Source: Flammeovirgaceae bacterium SG7u.111
Lineage (GTDB): Bacteria > Bacteroidota > Bacteroidia > Cytophagales > Flammeovirgaceae
Reading direction: 5' to 3'
DNA: 64,000 nt
Assembly: GCA_034044135.1 (NCBI GenBank)
Contig: CP139021.1
Span: 6,424,001-6,488,000, forward strand
Of the stretch, positions 56,675 to 64,000 are shown piece by piece. Numbering within the stretch: position 1 is the first letter of the stretch; every line of letters starts with the position of its first letter. The position numbers were made by a program, and so were the translations under genes. The notes under the pieces are model-generated. The model worked only from the letters and a program-made list of their open reading frames with translations, did no database searches and was not told the DNA's origin.

Positions 56675-57517
56675 ATGGGCTGGAAATCTTTTATACCCAC
56701 TAATATTAAAGATGGTGTAAAGCTGATTTTTAATATCAAGGCTAAATCTGATAGTAAAAGTAAACATTCTAACCCGTATGAGATATTAAACCTATTTCCG
56801 AGGTTTACGCCAACAGAGACTGTTTTATTTGACAAAAAAATAAAAATTGTAGATTCAGCATCTTTTCTTTTTATTTTCAACGAGATTTTCAAAAAAGAAA
56901 TTTACAAATTTAGAGCTTTGAATGAATCACCCTATATAATAGATGCAGGTGCAAATATTGGTCTAGCATCTATTTACTTCAAAAAACTATTTCCAAATTC
57001 TGAAATAGTTGCATTCGAGCCTGATTCAACAATCTTTGAAACTTTAGAATTCAATATCCAGTCATTTGAATTCAATAACATTACTCTCGTAAAAAAAGCC
57101 CTTTGGAAAGAGGAGACAGAGCTCACATTTTATCATGAAGGTGCGGATGGTGGAAGAATTGATAACTCTATTAAAACTAACAAAACCACAGTAAAGACAG
57201 CTATTTTACTAAAGTACTTAAATAAACCTGTAGATTTTTTAAAAATAGATATTGAAGGAGCAGAGTTTGAAGTTTTAAGTAGCTCTTTTAACCAGCTAAC
57301 AAACGTTCATAATATCTTTGTGGAGTACCATTCATTTGCTGGTAAAAACCAACAGTTACCTGAGTTATTACAGCTACTTAAGAATTCAGGATTCAGACTT
57401 TATGTTAGCTCTCCAGGTCTAGAATCCCCACAACCTTTATTAAATATCAAAACATATGAAGGAATGGATATGCAACTAAACATTTATGGGTTCAGAGATG
57501 AAAATACTACACATTAA
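56675..57517 (+). CDS. FkbM family methyltransferase
   Basis: 280 residues. SAM-binding IIDAGANIGLASIYFKKLFP, VAFEPDSTIFETLEFN, and VDFLKIDIEGAEFEVLSSS are typical of FkbM. Family members O-methylate sugars or other hydroxyls; here probably a glycan residue. The last 20 bp overlap the next gene in a different frame, so the two are tightly coupled. Confidence 0.9.
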   Translation: MGWKSFIPTNIKDGVKLIFNIKAKSDSKSKHSNPYEILNLFPRFTPTETVLFDKKIKIVDSASFLFIFNEIFKKEIYKFRALNESPYIIDAGANIGLASIYFKKLFPNSEIVAFEPDSTIFETLEFNIQSFEFNNITLVKKALWKEETELTFYHEGADGGRIDNSIKTNKTTVKTAILLKYLNKPVDFLKIDIEGAEFEVLSSSFNQLTNVHNIFVEYHSFAGKNQQLPELLQLLKNSGFRLYVSSPGLESPQPLLNIKTYEGMDMQLNIYGFRDENTTH

Positions 57518-58775
57518 CACTTATGACCGAGGAGGTGCAGCTAATGCATGTACAAGGCTACACCTGGGATTATTAGAAAAAGGAGTAGAAAGTAAACTCT
57601 TACTAAAACAAAAAACAAAAAACCTCCCCTCTAGCTTTGTCTATGTCCCCCCTCCTTTAAAACAGAGTTTTTTATCAAAGGTAATAAGAAAAGGTAGGTC
57701 TATCATCAACAAATTCTTCTCAGCAGAACTAAAAGAGAAGAGAAAAAGACAGTTTTTTTTGAACAAGCGCTCAAAAAAGCTAGAGATGTTTAGCTTTCCA
57801 TATACTGACTTTGACATTACCACAAGTCCTTTATATCAAGAAGCAGATATCATCCATTTACACTGGACAGCTAATTTTCTTGACTATTATTCCTTCTTTC
57901 GTAAAAATAAAAAACCTGTTATATGGACTATTGTAGATGAAAACCCTTATTCAGGTGGAGAACACTATCGAGAATATTATAGTGATATAAATGAAAAAGG
58001 AGAATTACTGTCCAGAGAAATAACGGATATTGAACAAACCATTTTTTCAGAAAACCAAAATTTAAAAATCAAGGCACTGGAGGGTGTTAAAAACCTACAT
58101 ATAGCCGCCATGTCTGACTGGTTAGTAACAAGCTCGAAGAAAAGCCCTGTTTTTAACCAATTTCCTCATTTGAAGCTAGGTTACGGAGCTAATCCAAACA
58201 TCTACCACCCAAGAAACATTGAATTTACTCGCGATATTTTTGGGCTTCCTAAGGACAGAAAAGTAGTATTATTTTTATCAAGTTCGCTGAAAAACCCAAG
58301 AAAAGGATATGGTTTTTTAATACCAATCATCCAAGAAGCCGAACGCCAAAAACTTGATGTCACATTTTGCACAGTTGGCAATGACAGTAGAATTAAGAGT
58401 CGACATAAAAATGTAATGCAATTAGATTATATACATGACGAATTACTGCTAAGTCTACTTTATGCAGCTTGTGATGTTATACTAATCCCTTCTCTAATGG
58501 ATAACCTACCTTATACGCTCATCGAAGCATTGCTTTGTGGAACACCTTGTATTGGTTTCCCTGTGGGAGGAATTGAAGAATCTATTACACACAAGAAAAA
58601 TGGATTACTTTGTGACGAGGTTAGCAGTGAATCATTAAAACACACATTTTTTACTTTCTTAAACGAAGGTGTTGAGTTATCGCGAGATGAAATAGCAAGT
58701 GAGGCTCGTAAGATATATGACTACAAAATCCATGTAAATGCATATATTGAAACTTATAAAAAGTTATTGAATTGA
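57498..58775 (+). CDS. GT-B glycosyltransferase (GT4-like)
   Basis: 425 residues from ATG at 57498 (MKILHINTYDRGGAANACTR); a start at 57486 would add MGSE only. The N terminus is typical GT4. The acceptor domain includes DIIHLHWTANFLDYYSF; the donor domain has RKVVLFLSSSLKNPRKGYGF, HDELLLSLLYAACDVILIPSLMDNLPYTLIEALLCGTPCIGF with the E-x7-E type motif partly kept (LIEALLCG). Cytosolic transferase building the repeat unit or terminal part of the glycan. Confidence 0.9.
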   Translation: MKILHINTYDRGGAANACTRLHLGLLEKGVESKLLLKQKTKNLPSSFVYVPPPLKQSFLSKVIRKGRSIINKFFSAELKEKRKRQFFLNKRSKKLEMFSFPYTDFDITTSPLYQEADIIHLHWTANFLDYYSFFRKNKKPVIWTIVDENPYSGGEHYREYYSDINEKGELLSREITDIEQTIFSENQNLKIKALEGVKNLHIAAMSDWLVTSSKKSPVFNQFPHLKLGYGANPNIYHPRNIEFTRDIFGLPKDRKVVLFLSSSLKNPRKGYGFLIPIIQEAERQKLDVTFCTVGNDSRIKSRHKNVMQLDYIHDELLLSLLYAACDVILIPSLMDNLPYTLIEALLCGTPCIGFPVGGIEESITHKKNGLLCDEVSSESLKHTFFTFLNEGVELSRDEIASEARKIYDYKIHVNAYIETYKKLLN

Positions 58776-58786
58776 ATATATTTTAA

Positions 58787-59488
58787 ATGATCATTGGAAA
58801 AGGATTGATTGCTTCTAGATTTGAGTCGAATGAAGACTACCATTTATTATCAGATAAACCCATCATATTTGCTTCTGGCGTATCAAATTCTGCTGAAACT
58901 GATGAAAAGGCTTACAATCGTGAAAGACAACTATTATATGATATACTTTCCTGTCAACCTGCGGAAAAGCTTATCTACTTTAGCACGATCTCGGTTTATG
59001 ACCCCTCCTTGGAAGGCAGCAAATATATACAGCATAAAATTGAGCTAGAAAGATACATTCAAGAAAACCATCACAATCATTTGATAATACGCACATCGAA
59101 TATTGTAGGTAAAGGGGGAAACCCACATACTTTGGTTAACTACTTTGTAAATGCAGTTTTAGAAGGAAAGCCTATTAAAATATGGAAAAATGCCACTCGT
59201 AATATTTTGGATATTGATGATCTAGTCAAAATCGTATTATTTTTATTACATATGAATAAATCGGGTACTCACGATATTTACTTTCCTCTTTCTTACACTG
59301 CTCTTGCACTTGTGGAAACAATAGGAATACACACTGGTATATTTCCAAAATATGAACTTATAAATAAGGGGGCAGATTATATACCATCTGCAACTCGGGA
59401 ATTAACTGGCTATTTTAAATTCAATGACATAGCTGTTAATTATTCTTATTTTGAAAAAATCATGGCAAAATATTGGCCTAATCCATAA
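58787..59488 (+). CDS. Short NAD-dependent epimerase/reductase (SDR) family protein
   Basis: 233 residues, shorter than normal extended SDRs (about 300). It starts straight at the first strand (MIIGKGLIASRFE, a G-x-G-x-x-A variant). LIYFSTISVYDP supplies the Ser/Thr region and YIQHKIELERYI a Y-x-x-x-K (Y-I-Q-H-K). LIIRTSNIVGKGGNPHTLVNYF and RNILDIDDLVKIVLFLL are typical of dTDP-4-dehydrorhamnose reductase-like proteins. Likely makes a nucleotide-sugar for the cluster. Confidence 0.8.
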   Translation: MIIGKGLIASRFESNEDYHLLSDKPIIFASGVSNSAETDEKAYNRERQLLYDILSCQPAEKLIYFSTISVYDPSLEGSKYIQHKIELERYIQENHHNHLIIRTSNIVGKGGNPHTLVNYFVNAVLEGKPIKIWKNATRNILDIDDLVKIVLFLLHMNKSGTHDIYFPLSYTALALVETIGIHTGIFPKYELINKGADYIPSATRELTGYFKFNDIAVNYSYFEKIMAKYWPNP

Positions 59489-59506
59489 ACACTATTTCAG
59501 CCTATA

Positions 59507-59545
59507 GAATGAATACATAGCAAAGGTATTGCTATATATTCATTC
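59507..59545 (+). terminator. Long hairpin after the SDR gene
   Basis: GAATGAATACATAGCAA (59507-59523) pairs with TTGCTATATATTCATTC (59529-59545), 17 bp with one mismatch, 5-nt loop. A second hairpin AAAAATCATGATTTTT (59557-59572) with trailing T lies just after, and is the likelier terminator. Confidence 0.65.
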
Positions 59546-59631
59546 CCTTTGTAAGGAAAAATCATGATTTTTTTATGCGCCCCAATATGATAAGTGCACG
59601 TTAAGTACAAGTTTTAAATTCCAACATTTAT

Positions 59632-60711
59632 ATGGCAAATTCCACATGGCCTAAAGAGGAAATAAATCCAACTATCTACTCTGAAGATATCAAATGGCCT
59701 AAAATATCAATAGTAACTCCTAGTTATAACCAAGGTCAATATATTGAAGAGACTATTCTTTCTATAAAAAACCAAAACTATCCAAATATAGAATTCATCA
59801 TCATTGATGGGGGAAGTACTGACTGTACATTGGAAATCATAAAAAAATATGAGAAGTATATCACTTACTGGGTAAGTGAAAAAGATAGAGGACAAAGTCA
59901 TGCTATAAATAAAGGCTTAGAAAAATGTACGGGGGATATCTTTAATTGGTTGAATAGTGATGACTATCTTGAACCTTATGCTTTATATAATATAGCACTT
60001 GGATTCCAAGCTCCACATACAAAAGTTGTATCAGGTATTAAGCGAACACTCTCAGGCAATAAGCGAAATTTAAATGAGCCATTCCCCTTAGTAGGGTCAA
60101 CAATGGAAGCTTTAAGCGAACCTTCTTATGCCCAGCCCGAAACATTTTACAAAATGGATGTTGTTCGAAAAATAACTCCACTAACAGAAGGATTACATTA
60201 TTCTATGGATTTAGCAATGTGGTACCAATACCTATTACTATATGGAATAGAAAATGTAATTAGTATCAAAAAAGTAATAGTAAACTTCAGGTATCATGGA
60301 GAGTCAAAAACTGTAACTGGTGAATCAAACTTTGGCAAAGAACAATTATTGATATATCAAAGTATTTTTGACATTCTTCGTTCACCCCAAACCTCTAACA
60401 ACCTTATTATTACAAAATCACAAATTATTATTTCAGAGGATGAAATAACACAAGCAATACATTTAGGGTATTTCAAAATGGTACTTAAATACAAAGGGCT
60501 ATTTTCAAAAAAGGATGTAGTACTCCTCATTCAGAAAATTGATTTAAAGGCTCTTGGCAGACAGCAACAGCTTGAGCTTAATGAAATAAACTTTACTTAC
60601 ACTGCCTCCTCTCTCATAAAGACGATGGTCTCAATAATAGGCTGTTTTTCCAAAAACTTTTATCAAAGAATTTTGATATCAAGATTTTTTTGTATCATAC
60701 CACCTAACTAA
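59632..60711 (+). CDS. GT2 family glycosyltransferase
   Basis: 359 residues. GT-A core: ISIVTPSYNQGQYIEETILSI, IEFIIIDGGSTDCTLEII, the D-x-D-like NWLNSDDYLEPYAL, and SMDLAMWYQYLL. The C terminus is helical and unassigned. Cytosolic inverting transferase adding one sugar, identity unknown. It is preceded by a 143-bp gap with two hairpins, so a new transcription unit may start here. Confidence 0.93.
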   Translation: MANSTWPKEEINPTIYSEDIKWPKISIVTPSYNQGQYIEETILSIKNQNYPNIEFIIIDGGSTDCTLEIIKKYEKYITYWVSEKDRGQSHAINKGLEKCTGDIFNWLNSDDYLEPYALYNIALGFQAPHTKVVSGIKRTLSGNKRNLNEPFPLVGSTMEALSEPSYAQPETFYKMDVVRKITPLTEGLHYSMDLAMWYQYLLLYGIENVISIKKVIVNFRYHGESKTVTGESNFGKEQLLIYQSIFDILRSPQTSNNLIITKSQIIISEDEITQAIHLGYFKMVLKYKGLFSKKDVVLLIQKIDLKALGRQQQLELNEINFTYTASSLIKTMVSIIGCFSKNFYQRILISRFFCIIPPN

Positions 60712-60717
60712 GTAAAA

Positions 60718-61902
60718 ATGAAAATCCTCTTAGTAGTTGCAGACTTAGGGCTTGGCGGTGCTCAGCAAATAGTTGTTCACTTAGCTAATGGACTAGTTAA
60801 TGTAAAAAATGAGGTTTATGTACTAGATGTTTACCCTTACCTCAGAAAGCGGGAGATAACCTCCCAACTCAATGAAAAGGTAAATCTCATTAGCCCAAGG
60901 CTGACTTTTTTCAGTAAACTGTACCTAAAAGTTTGCGACCCGTTATTCAAAGCCTTGAATATCAATAAGCGGCTCAATTACAGTTGGCAAGAAAAGCAGC
61001 AAACCAAACAATTAAAGTCGCTAGATAAGGAAAGGCAAGTGGATGTGATCAACTCTCATGTATGGTGGGCAGATAAATTGGTCTATGATGTACTTGGTAA
61101 ACCCTGTGCAAAGTGGGTGCTCACCATGCATGGTTCTTACCGCTATTGCCTTTCACATCCTCAAGAATTTCCTTCATTCAAAGATGCTGCTGAAAATGTT
61201 TTGGCTACAGCAGATGGGTGTATCTATATCTCTGAGCAAAACAAAGATTTATTAGATAATTTCGAATCATTCAAAAAACTGCCTTCAAAAAAGATTTGGA
61301 ATGGAATACCCAAACCCATTTCAACTTATTTTACTCGAAAAGAATTAAACTTACCTGAAAGCGCATTTATAATCTTTTGCGCCAGCAGAGCTATCAAAGA
61401 GAAAGGATGGGAAGAACTATGCGAAGCATTTATTCAGACAAATATTCCAAATGGATATCTATTATTTGCAGGTGAAGGACCTGATTTAGCTTACTTCAAA
61501 GAAAAATATGCTGACCTCCCAATTATTCAATTTCTAGGCTTTACCAATCAGGTGAGCCAATATATATATATCAGTGATATTTGTGCGCTACCAACTTATT
61601 ATCAAGGGGAAGAATTGCCTACCTTTATTATAGAGGCTATGGCACAGGGAAAACCCATACTGGGAACAGACCTTGGAGAAATACGGGAAATGATTACTTT
61701 AGAAGAAAAAATAGGCGGTAAAATCATTCCACTTCACAATGGAAAGTCTAACATTTCAGATATCAAAAATTCATTAACCGAAATGGCTCAAGACCAACAT
61801 CTATTAGAAAAGTGCGCTGATATCTCCTTTCAAAGATCAACGTATTTCGAGCTTAAAGAAATGGTCAAGAATTATATCCAGTTTTTCAATAACCTTAACT
61901 AA
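60718..61902 (+). CDS. GT4 family glycosyltransferase
   Basis: 394 residues. N terminus KILLVVADLGLGGAQQIVVHLANGL (glycine-rich GT-B start), DVINSHVWWADKLVYDVL, donor site IIFCASRAIKEKGWEELCEAFIQ, LLFAGEGPDLAYFKEKY and ALPTYYQGEELPTFIIEAMAQGKPILGTDLGEI, with E-x7-E. Retaining mechanism expected for GT4. The stop codon shares one base with the next start (TAATG), so the pair is coupled. Confidence 0.94.
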   Translation: MKILLVVADLGLGGAQQIVVHLANGLVNVKNEVYVLDVYPYLRKREITSQLNEKVNLISPRLTFFSKLYLKVCDPLFKALNINKRLNYSWQEKQQTKQLKSLDKERQVDVINSHVWWADKLVYDVLGKPCAKWVLTMHGSYRYCLSHPQEFPSFKDAAENVLATADGCIYISEQNKDLLDNFESFKKLPSKKIWNGIPKPISTYFTRKELNLPESAFIIFCASRAIKEKGWEELCEAFIQTNIPNGYLLFAGEGPDLAYFKEKYADLPIIQFLGFTNQVSQYIYISDICALPTYYQGEELPTFIIEAMAQGKPILGTDLGEIREMITLEEKIGGKIIPLHNGKSNISDIKNSLTEMAQDQHLLEKCADISFQRSTYFELKEMVKNYIQFFNNLN

Positions 61903-63056
61903 TGCACCAAAAATCAATACTCATCATTGGGCATGAAGCATCACTTTCTGGTGCTCCAAAAAGCCTATTGTATTTTGCTAAATGGCTTAAGACAAACAAG
62001 CAATATACTATATATTTTATTTTGCAGCGAGGCGGGGAGCTATTGGATGAGTATGAAAAAATAGGTAGTGTTTTTATTTGGAATAGGAATTATGAAGACA
62101 AGAAGCTGTTAGAAAGATTATTAAATAGGCTATATGATTACGAACAAAAGCGTAAGGAAAAGTTTTTGTTCGGCATCAAAAATGAGATAGACACCATTTA
62201 CTGTAATACCTGCACTAATGGTGAAATTATAGAATCAGTAAAAAATATTATTTCTAAACCTTTGATCACAAGAATTCCAGAACTCGAATATGTAATCAGG
62301 CTATTCAAAACGCTTGGAAAAGTAAAAAACACTTTCGAGCAAAGTGATGCGATCATCGCAGTGGCAGAAGCAGTAAAAACAAACCTGATTGCCAATCATC
62401 AAGTCCCTGCATCCAAAATACATGTCTGCTATGGAGCTATCCCTCCTCCAAAGCCCATCTCTCAAAATAAAAGCTCCTTAAAAAAATCACTAGGAATAAG
62501 CGAGCATGATTTTGTGATAGGAGGATGTGGGTCGCTAATCTGGAGAAAAGGTTACGACCTTTTTATCCAAACAGCCAAATTAGCAAAGGACCTACACCCA
62601 ACAGCTAACTTCAAGTTTCTATGGGTTGGAGGCAAAGAAAATTCAAATGCAATGTTGGAAGCTCAACGGGAATTAGAATTGCTCGAACTTGTCGATAGGG
62701 TGATATTTCAACCTTCTATACCCAATGTAGAAGATTATTACCAACTGATGGATGTATTCTTTATGACATCCCGTGAGGATCCATTTCCTTTGGTAAACTT
62801 AGAAGCTGCCAGCTTTGGCTTGCCTATTATCTGTTTTGACAAATCTGGAGGAAGTACAGAATTTGTCAATGAAGAAATTGGCTTTGTAGCACCTTATGAA
62901 GACTTAGAGTTTGTGGTAGATAAAATTTCATTACTTAATGAAAACAGTTCATTATTACAAAACCTGTCTATTGGCGCCAAAGAAAAATCCAAACAATTTA
63001 ACATGGAAAAATCTGCTAATGAGATATTTGGGGTAATTCAAAAAATAATAAAATAA
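61902..63056 (+). CDS. GT4 family glycosyltransferase
   Basis: 384 residues. N-terminal SILIIGHEASLSGAPKSLLYFAKWL, then KIHVCYGAIPP, and the donor-site motifs FVIGGCGSLIWRKGYDLFIQ, FLWVGGKENSN and FFMTSREDPFPLVNLEAASFGLPIICFDKSGG with the E-x7-E variant (EDPFPLVNLE). Shares strand and coupling with the preceding GT4 and the GT2 gene after it (2 bp). Confidence 0.94.
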   Translation: MHQKSILIIGHEASLSGAPKSLLYFAKWLKTNKQYTIYFILQRGGELLDEYEKIGSVFIWNRNYEDKKLLERLLNRLYDYEQKRKEKFLFGIKNEIDTIYCNTCTNGEIIESVKNIISKPLITRIPELEYVIRLFKTLGKVKNTFEQSDAIIAVAEAVKTNLIANHQVPASKIHVCYGAIPPPKPISQNKSSLKKSLGISEHDFVIGGCGSLIWRKGYDLFIQTAKLAKDLHPTANFKFLWVGGKENSNAMLEAQRELELLELVDRVIFQPSIPNVEDYYQLMDVFFMTSREDPFPLVNLEAASFGLPIICFDKSGGSTEFVNEEIGFVAPYEDLEFVVDKISLLNENSSLLQNLSIGAKEKSKQFNMEKSANEIFGVIQKIIK

Positions 63057-63058
63057 AT

Positions 63059-64000
63059 ATGGGCAAAATATTTATTTCACTCCTCAATTGGATTAATTTC
63101 CAAGACTGTATAAAGTGTGTTAAATCGTTAGAAAAATTATCTTCTCCTGAAATAACCATCCTTATCAGAGACAATGCCTCACCTAATAATTCTGTTCAAA
63201 AATTAAAAGAGGCATTACCTAACTATCCCATCTATGGATCTAAACATAACAATGGATATGCAGCAGGGCATCTGGCAAATTGGGAAATAGCTAAAAAGGA
63301 GGGAGCTGATTTTTTTTGGATTCTAAATTGTGACTTAATCGTAAGCTATAACTCACTTGATGCTTTTTTAGATGCTTACAAAAGAAATGGCGAACATATA
63401 TATGGTTCTATTTCACTCCAACCAGAAAACCCCAATCTTATAGATTTTGGAGGAGGTATCCAGCCTATCACCAATCAAGAACCTTTTACCTACAACCTTT
63501 GGGAAGGCAAAAGCTACCGAGACTATTCACAAATATACCCCCAAGAAAGAGAAATTCAATCTGTCGAAGGATCATCTATGTTTCTGCCAGCCTCTTTGAT
63601 ACACAAATACGGCTTTATGCATACAGACTTTTTCATGTATGCCGAAGAAAATGATTACGCCTACCGACTAAGGAAAAAAGGGGTAAAATCTATTCTTGTA
63701 ACCAACTCAACAGTTATCCACTATAGTGCTAGTTCATTTAAAGGAGAAAACAAACTATATTTGGTAAGTGCTTACTACAGAAGAAGAAACTTTATGCGGT
63801 TTCTCAAGACCCATTACAATTGGAATAGTATGAATATCCTTAACCATCCAGACTCCTTTCTCTCAAAAGTGAAATTTTTAACGAAGTATTACCTTTCCCC
63901 TTCATTTAGAAGAAAGAATGAAAAGCAGTTTATATACCTAAAAGGAAGTCTGGATGCTGTCTTTGAGAGGGCAGGAAAAACAATAAAACCAGAAAAGTTT
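63059..64000 (+). CDS. GT2 family glycosyltransferase (rhamnosyltransferase-like), cut by right edge
   Basis: 314 codons open from ATG at 63059 to the window end. FISLLNWINFQDCIKCVKSL, ITILIRDNASPNNS, NNGYAAGHLANWEIAKKEGADFFWILNCDLIVS, VEGSSMFLPASLIHKYGFMHTDFFMYAEENDYAYRL and VIHYSASSFKGE are typical of the WcaE/rhamnosyltransferase-like GT2 group (D-x-D as NCDL). The gene appears nearly complete. It shows that the polysaccharide cluster continues beyond the window. Confidence 0.93.
   Translation, partial: MGKIFISLLNWINFQDCIKCVKSLEKLSSPEITILIRDNASPNNSVQKLKEALPNYPIYGSKHNNGYAAGHLANWEIAKKEGADFFWILNCDLIVSYNSLDAFLDAYKRNGEHIYGSISLQPENPNLIDFGGGIQPITNQEPFTYNLWEGKSYRDYSQIYPQEREIQSVEGSSMFLPASLIHKYGFMHTDFFMYAEENDYAYRLRKKGVKSILVTNSTVIHYSASSFKGENKLYLVSAYYRRRNFMRFLKTHYNWNSMNILNHPDSFLSKVKFLTKYYLSPSFRRKNEKQFIYLKGSLDAVFERAGKTIKPEKF

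Overview
The window looks like chromosome from a member of the Bacteroidota, most likely a marine or free-living Cytophagales-type bacterium. The grounds are the recurring promoter signature TTTG-N19-TAnnTTTGC (clearest before tRNA-Thr, the SRP RNA and pyrG), a hybrid two-component system of the Bacteroidota glycan-sensing type, a long YidC with a large periplasmic domain, and the family content overall. Species cannot be named from the sequence alone.

Layout. (1) 1-10851, all on the minus strand: a glycan-degradation block with a LacZ-type GH2 cut by the left edge, a second multidomain GH2, a GH29 alpha-L-fucosidase, and an HTCS sensor-regulator. An 857-bp gap before the fucosidase holds a 21-bp-periodic direct repeat (candidate HTCS operator) and a pair of related palindromes. 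(2) 11072-30013: housekeeping genes, including tRNA-Thr, nth, an SMP-30 lipoprotein, a small conserved gene plus dapA, an OmpL47-like surface protein with a TPR histidine kinase, a GNAT, a DUF2490 protein, SRP RNA, transaldolase, ftsE, hslV, a MORN protein, an S41 protease, yidC and pyrG. Eight perfect TTTAGGG copies lie between ftsE and hslV. The pyrG leader looks like a CTP-responsive attenuator. (3) 30273-45201: asnB, rpoC (alone, without rpoB), TauE/SafE, a glycosyltransferase with a sugar-nucleotide epimerase, purine nucleoside phosphorylase, UspA, TerC, an AlbA-domain protein, hpt and cysC. (4) 45490-64000, all plus strand, continuing off the right edge: a surface-polysaccharide cluster.

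The polysaccharide cluster has an ABC-2 exporter (Wzm and Wzt with a C-terminal glycan-binding-type domain), a nonulosonic-acid (sialic-acid-like) module, and then glycosyltransferases, a FkbM methyltransferase and an epimerase. The nonulosonic module is the most unusual part. It contains a single four-domain protein (CBS pair - NeuB synthase - SAF - xylose-isomerase-like TIM barrel), a TylF-type methyltransferase, a NeuA-type cytidylyltransferase and a divergent DapA/NanA-superfamily protein that keeps the Schiff-base lysine but has lost the usual tyrosine and GTTGE motif. The last three are joined by 4-bp ATGA overlaps. The next gene is a GT-B-like transferase with HP and ST motifs, a candidate transferase for the activated sugar.

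The cluster looks AT-richer than the core: one 60-base line at 53401 has 17 G+C against 26 in a line at 40501. It begins amid TTAG-rich inverted repeats and a frameshifted four-helix-bundle gene, which fits a recombining or acquired island.
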